Assembly (NCBI GenBank): GCA_033060915.1 | Contig: CM065394.1 | Location: 37,892,501 to 37,956,500 of the forward strand | From: Euryodendron excelsum | Taxonomy: Eukaryota > Streptophyta > Magnoliopsida > Ericales > Pentaphylacaceae | Length of the DNA: 64,000 nt | Direction of reading: 5' to 3' | In this document: one piece after another, positions 22,685 through 35,900 of the stretch | Layout of the letters: every line of letters starts with the position of its first letter | Numbering within the stretch: the first letter of the stretch is position 1 | Translations under genes and position numbers: made by a program | Notes under the pieces: model-generated | Database searches by the model: none | Seen by the model: only the letters and a program-made list of their open reading frames with translations | What the model was told of the DNA's origin: nothing

Positions 22685-22693
22685 ACGGCGCCA
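22685..22693 (-). other. Primer-binding site
   Basis: On the minus strand TGGCGCCGT follows the 5' LTR after a two-base spacer. It is complementary to a tRNA ending ACGGCGCCA, as in plant tRNA-Asp. Only about nine bases fit, so the tRNA assignment is tentative. Confidence 0.8.
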
Positions 22694-22695
22694 AT

Positions 22696-23298
22696 TATAG
22701 GTGGGATTTTTCGGGAAGGCTGGGCCGAGCTCTCAAGCCCAAAGTGGATGAGTCCAAACTTCTTATTGCAAGACGAATGGGTTAGAATGGGTCGACCCTG
22801 GGTGGGTCGATCTCACTCCGAAGGTTAAGTTAGCAAACTTAATCGAGAAGGATGAATGGAAGTTGTGTATGCCAGGGGTTCATTCTCCATACCTGGCTCT
22901 CGATTTCTCGGGGCTTTATAGAGTCCTTCAGGGAGTGTCTTTTGTCTCGGCCTATCAGCAGGCTCTCATGGTCTGCTGGTTAGGCATTATCATTGACGCT
23001 GCCTGGCTACCTGCAGCGTTTGGCGCACCGTCGTGGGGGATTCCGGCTGACCGGACGTGCACGTCGACGTTTGTGTGGGCGGCCGCTCGTGCATTAAATG
23101 AAAGTCAACTCCGCATTTAATGCTCTAAGACCGCCAGCGGTTTGCGCAAACCGTTGGCTGTCTGGGTCACGCTGGGAGGAGGTCGGCAGTTTGGGCTGAC
23201 ATTTCCTCATAACTGGTTTGGGCCCTAGGCAGCCCTAACTTTAATTCAAGCAGATTGGGCCTCACCCATTGGGATGGGCTGGGGGTTATTTCCCCACA
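22696..23298 (-). repeat. 5' LTR (right), 603 bp
   Basis: Read on the minus strand it begins TGTGGGGAAATAA. It ends in TATA where the other LTR has TACA, so the terminal CA has mutated to TA. A TATAAAG box on the minus strand near 22914-22920 marks the likely element promoter. Confidence 0.95.
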
Positions 23299-23303
23299 CC
23301 AAT
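23299..23303 (+). repeat. Target-site duplication CCAAT, right copy
   Basis: This is identical to the five bases before the left LTR at 13307-13311. Confidence 0.9.
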
Positions 23304-23925
23304 TTATGCCTCTGTTAGAACTTCTAGTTGGCTTTTGACTTTTTTAACAACAAATAAAAAATAAGCATCGTAATTTATTTAAATAAACTAGCTTATAAGC
23401 CAATTCAAAAGAAGTTTACCGGTAAAAAAGTCAAAACATAAGCTCAACGTTCAAACCATAAAAGATAGAAATTTAAAATTTGGGTAAAAAATAAGCTGGT
23501 GAATAAACATGAGTTAGGAAATATGGCCAAAAAAATAAAATCATTTATTGTATTTTCCTAGCCTCATTACACATAATTCCTACATTTGTCACCGGGTCAT
23601 CGGATTGACGGGTCCTAATAAAGGTTCGGTTCATATTACATATACGGATCTGCAGACATACCCAACCCAACCCCGCACAAATGGTTCGAATTTCGAACCT
23701 CTCTCTCGTCCGTATCAGCCGATCTTGGAAGTCAACACAAACGAGCTTCGTGGGTTTAAGGCTAATGAAGTAAAACCCTTCCCTTCCCGCGCTTAACAAA
23801 TTCTTCCATCGATAGGGTTTTACTTTTAAGCCTAGCTTCCTTACCAGAGCCAACTCGACGCAGAGGACAGTGATGTTTTAGGGTTTTAAGGTTCCATCAA
23901 GGGCATAGAATCACTGTTTGCGGCG
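23304..23925 (+). promoter_or_regulatory. NUP107 promoter and 5' leader with two telo-box motifs
   Basis: The retrotransposon ends 627 bp upstream of the NUP107 start codon, so the promoter is squeezed between the two. TAGGGTTT occurs at 23813-23820 and 23879-23886. This is the telo-box motif often seen in promoters and leaders of plant growth and housekeeping genes. No clear TATA box was found. Small open frames at 23545-23853 resemble nothing known. Confidence 0.45.
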
Positions 23926-26900
23926 ATGGAAGTTGATATGGAGACTTCTCCTAGCTACTTCGACCCCGAAGATCTCAGCACCAGAGAGCGGTATCGTCGT
24001 TATGGGTATGTATTAGCTACTTTACGCTTTCGTTGTGATAAATTTTTTTTCATTATCTGTTCTCTATTTCTGCTGCGCTAAAATTTTTTCTTCTACTGGA
24101 ACCCTCTTATTTTTTTCATGCTTTTTCAAGATATCCAATTTTAACTAGAAAATTTTGGGTTTTCACACGTAATTCCATCAAATTGGCCTTATTATTTATT
24201 ATTTTGTATGCACTGTATGTATGCATAGATGGATGAATGTCTATATATAATTAGAGAACTGTTGGTACTTGGTAACCAACTCCAAACTGAGATGTAAATT
24301 TGGGTTTGCTACGGCATTTATATCACATTTTGCAAGCGTTGTAAAAATTAATTTATTTTCTTGAATGTTTCAAGGAGATACATCAAGGCTTGATGATATT
24401 GATTCCGATGCTTGCATACATTCGGATGGATGCATTTTTCTTGGTATGATGTCCTTGTACTGAAACCTTCATATAGCAAGTGACTTTAACCCAGTTCTGT
24501 AAACAATCTGTTTCCAACTTAAGTTCAGCTCTTGAAGTATAAAAACCTTTCCCTCCTCTTCAGTACTTTTGTTGGTAGTGCCATAGATATGTCAGTTGCA
24601 TACGTTTTTACACTTTACATTGGAAAAAATCAGTGATATTCTTGAGACCCCTTGTAAATGTCAAATTTTGTGGTTTATCTAATTAGAAGAATACGGGAAA
24701 TGCACGTTTTTTATTTTTTGTCCTAAGCCACAATAGCTTGAAAACCTTTCTCGTCATTCTTTGCTCTTGATTTTTATTTATTTTTGGTTTGTCTTTAGTA
24801 TTAGTGCCTCACACAAATGGTATTGAGTCTTCTACTGAAACCCTTTTCTCTTTTCCATGTTTATTTGAGATTTCCAATTTTAACTAGAAAATTTTGGGTG
24901 TTCAAATGTAATTCTATCAAATTGGCCTAAGCATTTATTATATATAAATACATGTGTCTATCTTCTTGTTGAGGTTTACATTGTGTATATAAATTATATA
25001 ATTGGTGATAACCAACACCAAATTGACATGTAAATTTGGATTAAGTGGTTAACTATTGCACTTATATGATTATATCATGTTTTGCAACCATTTTAAATTT
25101 TCATTTCTTTACTTGAGTGTCTCAAGGAGATATGTGTAGGCTTCATCTTATTGATTTTGATGCTTTCACACACATTCGCACTAGCATATAATAGTGCAAC
25201 ACTTTGGATGCTTTGTTCTTGGTATGATTTCCTTGTATTGAAAATCTGAAACCTTCATATCACAAGTGACTTTTACCCATATCAGTAAGTAATCTGTTCC
25301 CAACTTCAGCTGACGTGTACAAAAGCTTTCCTTATTATTCTATACTTATCTTGGTAATGCCATAGAGATAGCAGGTGCATTATGTTCTTACACTGTACAT
25401 TGGCAAAAATCAGTGACGTTCTTGTGTATCTCATTAGGAGAACACAGGGGAAATGCATGTTTTCGGTTTTAGTCTTAAGCCACAATAGCTGGAAAACCTT
25501 ATTTTCATTTTTTTATGAAAAGCAATACCTTGCTTGTCATTCTACACTCTTGAATTTTTTGTTTGTTTGTAGTATTAGTGCATTACGCTCGCATGAATTT
25601 CAGAATCTACGTTATTTCCATTGTGCATACCTACACTGAATGGTTATGTAACATTTGCAGGAAAAGGCACTCAACTTCCAGCATATCACCCCACCAGGAC
25701 AGTTCAGTTTCAAAGTTCAGTGGAGCCAGGCTTTTGTATGATGGACAGAGCATTGAAAGGCGGCCAAATGCTGCACTTTTTCTTGAAGATATCAAACAAG
25801 AGGTTGAGAGCTTTGATGCTGATCGGTTAGATGGAACACCTGTGAAGACACCATCTTCTTTGAGGCGAAGATCATTTGCTGACAGTCGTGGTGTATCTCA
25901 GGCAGATGTTGGTGCTGATTCGATCCGTCGACCTGGAAGTTATTCAATAAAATCTGCCAAGCACGAGGATGATGCATTGGCAGATGGTGGAGATAGCACT
26001 TTTACTTTATTTGCGTCTCTACTTGATTCTGCTCTTCAAGGTGCTTGAATTCAAATTGCTTTTACTTAAAAAATACAATTTTCTCCCTATTTTTGCATAT
26101 GAAATGGTCCCTTGCCACCATGTTTATCGATTTTGACAAGGTTCCAATGAATTCTTTAAGTTGCATTAATTCATTTAAGCTATGTCAGTTTTTTAAGGTA
26201 TTAATCTTTTCTATAAAACAGAGAGCCTTGAGCCGAGAGGATTATGTCTTTTTCTTTTTTGTAGACTTATTATTGACGGTGTGGATTTGTGCACATCAAA
26301 TATGGCAATTTATCTAATGCACTATTAATCTTTTGGAGTTTCAGGAACTGTTTGATTGTGTTCTCTATGTGACTAAGAAGTAGTGACACAGACGAGTGAC
26401 ATGGTCACATATACGCCTACTTTCACAAGATGCAAGACACGACAAAATATATATTTTATTTGTCGTATATTAGAATATTGAATAATGAAAAATTGCAAGA
26501 TAATGCTAATTAAATTTAAAAAATGGAGTTTTAGGAACTATTTGATTATGTTCTCCATCTGTGACTAAGAAGTAGGGACACAGACATGCGACACAGACAT
26601 GTGACACGACACAGACATGTTGACTTCAAAAGATGCAAGACGCAACAAAATATATATTGCTTATATATTTTTAATATCTCATAGATAGGAATACTTTACT
26701 CAAAGATGATGACAAATTGCAAGATAACGCTTATTATATTAAAAACCATGTATTTCATAGCTTAAATGCCAAATTAGGCATAAAACCATATTATCTTTAT
26801 TTTTCAATCAAATTTAAAGTTATTTTCTATGAACTTCCAACGTATTTTATGCATGTTTAGGTGATGGACACGGTGTCCAATTGAAGCATGACCCCTAAGT

Positions 26901-29900
26901 GTCCTAGTTGTGTCCGGTTCAAAAAAAAAAATAAAAAAATAGTAGGAGACATTTGAATGCGTCTGACACATGTTGGGGAGTGTTTGATGAGTGTCGTGAT
27001 TGACACGTCACCTTCTGTGTTTCTTAGATCTGTAATGCCCCCTATGTCTTTTTATTTAATTAAATGTGTAAAACAAGTTCAGCCTTTTTTAATAAATATT
27101 CGGGCATGTCTATATCATTATTTTTGGTATTTATCCAGTTAGGATTGCAAGCAAATGAATTAAAATGCTACTTGATTTGTTATTATTTCAAGCTATGGGC
27201 TAAACATATATTGAAATTACTTGCTAAAGCTGACACGAAAACATTTTAAATTGCTTGATGCTTCATGATTGTATGTAGATATGGCTATGGACTGAAGTTG
27301 GGAATAATTTATTGGAGTTAGAAGTTCGAGTGGGCCTGCAAATTTGATTTGGAACTGGTAGATGAAATAATCTCTAGATTGTTTTAGTAAATTAAAGGCT
27401 TAATAAAACAAAATTTGGGAGAAATGGTTTTGTTTTTGACTTAAGATCTTTGATGTTCATTTTGGGTCTACTTTTCTATCTTATGGGTTAAGTTGTTATA
27501 TTTCAAGTTATTTTCTAGTAAGTATATTTTGACATATCGGGTGCTGATCTAATTACTTCTTTTGGTGCTAACCTAATAAGTATTTCTCATGCCATAACAC
27601 TTGGAGAATGTTTTGGAGGACCTTGGTATCTTAGACGGTTAAAGTAAGGAGCTTACAAAGATTATTGATTCACTTCTTCTGAAGCTGAATGGGTCTTTTA
27701 ACCTTATTGCACATTTAGAATTGCTTTACTGGTGTTCAAAATTTCCCTTTTGTATTCAAGTTTCTTTTGTTACAAAGCTTACTATATTGTGTATCTTGTA
27801 GTTAACATTCTGTGTCTCGCAGGGTTGATGACTATCCCTGATTTGATATTGCGATTTGAGAGATCTTGCCGCAATGTGTCAGAGTCAATAAGGTGTGTCC
27901 CACACTTTTCCTATGTTTGTATCTTTGATAAAGAGTCTTTTGGAATGTGTGCACGACTGTACATGTACCTGTGTAGCACACTAGATAGTCCTCTCTGCTA
28001 CGCTCCACCAGCCCCTACACGTCCGCCAAACTGACCCCCTTCCTTCTGCCATCGCCAATGTGCTTCTAACTTTTGGCCCCAAATCCACTTAGATGGGAAG
28101 TATGCAAAACATACTTTTCTGTTGCCAGAATCTAAGCTCTGTCCACCTTAACTATAATCCGAGCCCATGTCAAACGAGTCCTCCTAGCTATCTTCATCTA
28201 CACCAATGTATCATCCACACTGGTCACCAATTTTTTTTAATACAGCCTCATCCCATAAGTGTAAATGGCAGGCCAATCACTCTTACCTAGTCTTACCAAA
28301 AAACGCTAATACCCTTGTGATTTACGATTTGGGAATGATGTTCTGAAACATGGTACATTTTTGTAACAAACGGTGAATTCAGTGAACCAATGTATCCTAA
28401 AATTTTTTCTATTATTTTCTTGAAAGTTACAGTAATCAAACATAATCAACAAAAATGTGGGGAGAATGGAGTCTTGGCATAACAATATGAAAAAAAAAAG
28501 AGTGATAATGCTCATAGAAATGTGTTTTTACGTGATTAATTTGAAAAAGATATACTGTATTTTATTAGATATTTAATTCTTTTTAAAAAAATTACTCTAG
28601 AAGTACCTTAAATTCTAATTGTGTAATTCATACAAGTTTAGCCTTATTGTACCACCTTTTAGGGCATGTGGCGTACGTACCACGTTCTCGTTCCCGTTCC
28701 ACCTACGGGAACGATTTGCATTCAAGATAACATAGCTCTTACCCAAACCTCTAAGAGCCTTGCATATTGTTTGAAACAAGTGGCCCTAGTAGGTGCGGGC
28801 CATGGCACACCCCACCTTTTGTGTCACCCTTTTATATGTAGTATATATATACATGACGTCCCAACAAAGATTTATTCAGCTAGTGCCCACCCCCCCAACA
28901 ATTTAAAACCCTTCCTAAGACTCTAACCCAATAAAATGTCAAAATTTTCAAAATGTGGACTATGGGTCAGACCTATTTTTTCCAGTACATCCTAACCAAT
29001 TAAAATGAACAGTTATTGGGTTCTCTACTATGCATCAATCCAACAAAATGTTGTCTCATGCACAGTTTTCATTTTAGTGTTTTGTGAATTATCTTTTTCA
29101 CCAGTTAATTTTATAGATGAGCACCTCTGATGTTGTATTCCTTTTTGTTTATAGGTTGCACCTCTTTTGGTTTTTTTTTTTAAATATATACTTTTTGGCC
29201 CTTAAAAAGAAATAATTGAAATGTACTAAGAAATAATAAATTTGTTAATTTTTCATATTTTGTTGTGGTTGAACGAAAGCTAGCTTTATTTTTCATGTAA
29301 AAATTTAGTATTGCATCCTAATATATTTCTCATGCTTGAAAACATATATCCAAAGGAAACTTAAAATATAATAGCTATATTATTAATTGGAAATTTGTGT
29401 CTCAAGTATTGGCGCCGCTGGAAACAAAATCTTTGTTCCGCCCCTGGGCCCTAGTATACCACCAGTCTAACATCACCGGGGAGCCTTCAAAGCTCCATGT
29501 CTGGTCTTGAACTGCCAAGCCTCTTCTCTCAAGGGGAGCATGAAGAGGTGAAAACTCCAGCTAGATTCAGCACCTTCACCCCCGTTTTCACTTAACACTT
29601 CTTATCAGCCAAAACTTGCACCGTTTTGGCATCTTGCATGTAGGATCTATGCTGTGTTGATACCTGGGGAGCTCTACCAAACTCCTTCAATACCGCAACA
29701 CTGACCTTTCACCCCTGGGCAACCACTTCTACCGGCTGCTGGGTCAACCATTGGATATTTCTGTGGCTCTGCCTCTCTCGATCACCTCCACTTCATACTT
29801 CAAGCCAGTTTGCTCTTCCGAAATATGGAACTGTGGAAAATTTTCCATCCTATTTCAATGGTCCTCCTGAATGTTTGAAGAGCTTCGCCGGAGAAGGAGA

Positions 29901-32900
29901 CAGCACAACTTGAGAGTAGCTCACTGTTAATTTTCTTATGAAGAAGCAATTCTTTGTGAATTCAGTTAACAAATGTGTATTTTTTTATTTTTCTCTCTTT
30001 TTCTCTCCCCCGAAGAGAGAGAGACACAGAGATGGGAGGCTCTTTGCTAGATGATAGTGTTACCTTTTGTGTCTCAGTTTGCCAAAGTTAATGGATGACA
30101 GAGGAACTAATCAAGTCAAATTCTTTGTACATATATATATATCTATGCATGCACAAGAAACATAACTTTATTATGAAGAAAATAGGAGGGTGGTAGAGAA
30201 GGGAGGCAGAAGTCCATTTTCTAGGTTAGAAAAGAAGGAAACACCAACAATGAGAAAGGTCTTCCAATCTAATAATTATACAGTGCAACTTGTTTTTCTT
30301 GCTAGGGGCTCTGAAATGTGATGAATGAGGTTCCCAAGGAGCAATTATCATGCATGTTTTTTTTTTTTTTGCTTTATTCGTATCAAGTTTGGTAACTGTT
30401 AGCATCTCTTGTTGCTTATTTAACTGTACTCCTGTGCACGACTTCTGTAGGTATGGATCCAATGAAAGACACAGAATTGTGGAGGACAAGTTGATGAGAC
30501 AAAAGGCTCGGCTCTTACTTGATGAGGCTGCTTCTTGGTCTCTTCTGTGGTACTTATTTGGGAAAGGCAATAAATCTCCACCTTTAATGTTCCTGTAATA
30601 GAACTGATGTTTTGCATCTTATATTTAAAAGGGCTCTAGGGTGTTGCTTGAACGCTCTTGCAATTATTAAATATGTGCTCATTAAAGTTTGGGAAGTTCA
30701 TAATTGATGTATTGGGGTGCTTGCGTAATATGTTTTATCCCTCTGCTGGCTAAGAAGCATATACATGAACACAGTGATTTTCGAAAAATGAGGAAAAGGA
30801 TTCGACGGGAATATGGCAAAAAAATATATTTTTATTTTCTATGTATGAATGTAGCATCCACAATCTCCAAAGATATTGAAAAATAACATTAGTCAACATG
30901 AAATTTTTTTTAATCTATAATTTAAACATCATTTAATACAAAACAAGATGAAAACAAGTTTACAATGTAATAAGCATGAATCCTCATTATTTTTCTTTTA
31001 TCATTGGATCTCATATTGGTTTTAAAAAAAATTGCAATGTGTTTCATATTTGTATGTGATGAACACATGTCTCCTAACTTTTCGAACCGTATACAATTGT
31101 AAAAAAAATGAAAAATAATAAGACATATTTGGAGGCTTGTCCGACACGTGTCGGGAAGTGTTTGAAAGTGTCAGTGTCCGACACAGTAAGGGCACCTTCT
31201 TAGAAATGTTTATGCTTCTTCGTTTGGTAGTGCTTAAAAAGAAATAGCATTGTGACATGCCAAAAGAATTTTCACAAGCAGTTTCACATTATATTAAATC
31301 ACTCAAGAAGTTTATATTTGTTGCAGTTACTTCCTTGCTGAATATATCAGCATAGAAGTGATCTGACTGTTGTCTAAGTCATTGGCAATTAACTTCTTGT
31401 TTCTTAGTCCATGTGACACTTGACCACTCCAATCTGCACCTTGCCTCTTAATTCATTGTATGATTCCAGGCCAGTTATGTGGGCTTTTGACTGCTGGTTC
31501 TTGGTGTAACAATCTTGAAGAGATAACATCAGTATGTGTTAGGATATCAGATTTGTAAATCAGCTAATCATAGAAATCTGGCCTTTTAATGGAAAGATTT
31601 TAATTCCTGATTATTGGTGCATGTCCTACCTCATACCATGTCTATTTGAATAATTAGAAGGCTCTGAGGAAAATGTACAGAATATTATTGTCTGATTTTA
31701 ACTTATTGGACAAATTTTATCTGATGGTGAAATTGGTCATGCTTTCATATGCATTTCTCTTCACATAATTTCCCCCAAATTGAGTTCTTCTGTTAGATGA
31801 TAGGGCATCCCATTATCAATTAAGAACTAAAGTGGGATGAGCTCACTCGAAAAACATGGTGCAAAAATGTTCAAAACTTATTCACATTTTTGCTGCCAGT
31901 GTCACTTATTTTCCTGGCTAGGACTGCTGCATGTTTTAAATTAGTGTACTTAAATGTTTTCCTTGAATGCTTAGACAAGGTATTCTTGTTGGCTCTTTAA
32001 CGTTTCTGAAGTTCTGGCTTGTAGGTGAAAATTATTTTTTTTCATCTTCTTGCAGGAAATGAAGAACTTCCAGAAGATCTAATGCTGGTGATGCATCTTC
32101 GGTTGTTTACTTACAAGTTCTCGGTTTTTTCATGTTATGATATTTCCATGCTCTTATATTGTGAGTTTCATCTGATGCCTTATGACAGTCCCCAACAACT
32201 TCACATTTGGAGGCTTGCCAATTTGTTGTCACAGATCATACAGCCCAGTTATGCCTCCGGATTGTTCAGTGGCTTGAAGGACTAGCCTCCAAAGCCCTTG
32301 ATTTGGATAACAAGGTGATGAGTTGGCTCCTTTCTCCACTTTTGACAGTCTAATCCTTATCCGAGAGAGAGAGAGAGAGAGAGGGGAAGATTAAATTGAA
32401 AGTGAGGTGGTTGTCGTGATCTTCTATGAGGACCACTAGTGTTTGCTCCCAACTGTTTTATATATATGAGCAATAATTGTCGTCATTTCTTTATTTGTGC
32501 AAAACTTTATTGATATATAGGAGGCCCGATCATGCCCCCCCTCTCAGAAAGAGTTTTTGGGGTATTTGTATTTCCCTGTAGATATATAGCAAGATTGTAA
32601 AATTTTGACTATATCTTTATAGATCTTGTGTACATGGTTGCACCTCCTTGTTTGTGGGGCTTACTAACATATTCTTACTTATCTTAAGTGTTCTGTGATT
32701 TGGTTGGCATAACTGTTGGTTATTTTTGCAGATGAGAGGTTCTCATGTTGGTACTTATCTCCCTAGCTCTGGGGTCTGGCATCATACTCAACGGTCTCTA
32801 AAGAAAGGTGTCTCAATGCCAGAAACTGTTCATCACTTGGATTTTGATGCTGCAACGCGTGAACATGCTGAACAATTACCTGATGATAAAGTACTTTTTC

Positions 32901-35900
32901 ACAAACAGCTGTCTTATTATGTTTATTGTATAATATATATTCATGTACTTTTCCAATATAATTTTATTAAATTTCAATATATTAAACTATTTTCACATCT
33001 GTTCAACTTAGCAACTGTTGTATCCGATCTGTTCATCTTATTGAATGCAGTTTTCCTGATACTTGTAGATCTAGAATTTTTTACTTACATTCTTTGAAAT
33101 ATATTCTCTTTTTTTTGTTTGGTTAGAGCCACATTAACTGCTTTTTACTGACAGAAACAAGATGAATCTCTTCTGGAAGATGTCTGGACTTTATTTAGGG
33201 CTGGAAGACTAGAAGAGGCATGTGACCTTTGCCGGTCTGCTGGACAGGTAGGCATAATTTTATTGTGAGGTTGTGAACTTCCTCTCCCATTCTGATATTA
33301 ACTTCCATTTGGACAGCCATGGAGAGCTGCAACTCTAAGCCCATTTGGAGAGTTGAACCTATTTCCTTCTATTGAAGCCCTGGTAAAAAATGGAAAGAAT
33401 AGAACACTGCAAGCTATTGAACTTGAAAGTGGCATTGGTCACCAATGGCGGCTTTGGAAATGGGCTACCTATTGTGCATCAGAGGTCTGGGAAAAAGGAT
33501 TCAATCGAAGTACTTTTTGTGCAGTTAAAAGGCTTTCTCTCAAAATTTTGTGGCTCTGCTATTTCTCTTCAGCAACTCCTGTGAATTGAAAAATAGAATG
33601 TCATTCACTTTATCTGTTCTGGTTTTTTTTTTTTTTTTTGCTTCTTCTCTCTTTTATGGTGTGTTCTACTCTTTTCGTGTTGGAGATTCCCAATATTTGT
33701 AGCTTAATAAGATTGTTGGTGCCATTTCTCCATTCAACAAATGCTTAATCAATTGAGTGGTTTAGTTAATGTGAACTAATGGATTTTTCTATACTTTCTT
33801 GTATTGAAGAGAATTGCAGAACAACATGGCGGGAAATATGAAACAGCAGTATACGCAGCCCAGTGTAGTAACCTAAAGCGTATTCTTCCTATTTGTGCAG
33901 ACTGGGAGGTAACTTTTTGCCCCTTAATGATGCAAACGTATAAAATTGCCTTCTAATTCTGTTATCAGTTTCTATTCACCCATAATTCACATTGATATGC
34001 CTTTTGAACATTTTTGGGAGAACAATCAAACACTTACTCCTACCTACAATCTAGAACCTTTCCTGGTGGTGGTTTTGATCATAATTATGGATATGTAGCC
34101 ACTACGGCATGGATAGTAACTTGGCTCAGGTGGTTTTCTATACTATAAACTTTTAATCAGTAAACTGATACCGGGGGTGTTTGTTATTGCAAATCATTAA
34201 TTTCTGTAATTTAGTTTTCTTGAATTGCTGCAATGAAAGGAGATTTAGCTGTTGTATTGGCATCTAGTTGAATAACTGCTCAAATATAGTTGTACAAGGG
34301 CAATGAAGTAATAGAATGGTGAACTGACCTGTCTATTTTTTGACATCGCATGTTGTCTTTTGGGAGACAACCAATTATTATTATCTTATACGAAAGTACC
34401 AAGCACAAAAAGGGTACATGAAACTTCTTAGTTTTCTCATCAATCCATTAAGTCCTTGGGGAAATGCAGAGCCTTCCCATGTTGACATCAGGAGAGGACT
34501 TAACTTAAGAGTGACAAATCAGCTTGGACTCATAACCTTCCCTAGTTGACCTCAAATTTTGAGTCCCATAGTTGTCTCTGAAGTGTTAGGGACTACTCCC
34601 ACCAGCGGAGACACCAGCAAATAATCAGAAACTTGAGCTGATCAATTCACTTCTGCCACAAAAATATGTGGGTTGTCCAGAGCCGCAAGGCACCTCTTTA
34701 AACCATAGTCCTTCCCAGTTCTATTTGAACCTGCTTGACCAACATCTTATATAATCCCCATCTTCAAACCAGGTTGAGCTTTTCAATAATTTCCCACAGG
34801 GCACAACTGTCTTGGTTGTAGAGATACTTCAGAACTAGGAGCCTATACTTCCCAACAAGCACCTCCTGTGAAGGGGTAAGAAACTTCCAAGTCCTTCTCT
34901 TAACAAGCTCTATCTGGCGTGACAGGATAATAAGGAGTTATTGGTTATTGTTATTCAATTGCCATTATAAAAGTCGATAGAGTAGCTTTCCCCTATACCC
35001 CCACCTTTTAAAGGGAGAACTTTAACCATGCTGAACTGTGCTTGACGCTTTCCATTGGTGTGAACACTTTCTCATATTAGTGGACTTCTTGTTGAAAGTT
35101 ATGCAAATAAGAAGTGTGTTAATTTTAGAGTTTGAGCTAATGCATTTTCATCCATAGTTTAAATATGTAATTTTGTCAATTGACTGAAATCTTGAGGTTT
35201 AGCTGCTCTCGTTGCAATCATCTGTAGGTAGTTTTAGTTGTATTGAGATTAATTTTTTCTCATTTTCTTGCTCTGCTACTTCTGTTTGAAATTAAAGCTC
35301 AGTGCTTTTGCAGTCAGCATGTTGGGCAGTGGCCAAGTCATGGCTTGATGTTCAGGTGGATCTAGAACTAGCCCGCTTGCAACCAGGCGGAATGGATCAG
35401 TTTAAAAGTTATGAAGATGCAATTGATAGAAGTCCTGGACAAGGAGATGGTATTTCTCCACCTACAGTTGGACCAGAAAATTGGCCACTCCAAGTTCTGA
35501 ACCAGCAACCTCGGCATCTTTCTGCACTTCTTCAGAAACTCCATTCAAGGTAAAGATAGGGTGCCAATTTATTAAGGTCTTCTGGTTGAGTATTTCAGTA
35601 TTTGATAGTTCTATTTTCTGCATGATTTAGTGACTCAGTACATGAAACTATTACTCGAGGATGCAAAGAGCAGCACCGGCAAATTGAAGTAAGAGCATCT
35701 TTGTTTTTGATAAGTGAAGTAAGAGTTTCTTCTTAGGAGTAGACTTCAGCATACTTGGCTATTCACATGCCACTTCTTTATACTAATTGTTTTGAATGCT
35801 GAAATTATGTTTCTTGGGCCACAAGAACATGGATTTTCCTTTCTAAATAAGGGTGATTGTGACTTGTCTGAAAGGATGTCTCATTGACAGTTGACTTATT

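Larger units (their letters stand above)
13312..23298 (-). mobile_element. Full-length Tat-type Ty3/Gypsy LTR retrotransposon
   Basis: The element spans 9,987 bp between CCAAT duplications, with 603-bp LTRs at each end. Its coding direction is minus: primer-binding site beside the right LTR, gag-pol at 22661-17148 and polypurine-like tract beside the left LTR. The polyprotein order protease, reverse transcriptase, RNase H, second RNase H, integrase puts it in the Tat lineage of plant Gypsy elements. A separate spliced gene runs in the opposite direction at 14289-16378, and a 64-bp tandem repeat lies between the two. The LTRs differ by about 23 of 603 bases on my hand alignment, so the insertion is fairly young. 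Both genes carry one premature TAG, so autonomy is doubtful. Confidence 0.97.

Noticed and set aside
22662..22694. Extension of the gag-pol frame 11 codons upstream through a TTG start
   Set aside because: There is no ATG, and the stretch overlaps the primer-binding site next to the LTR. The ATG at 22661 is the natural start.
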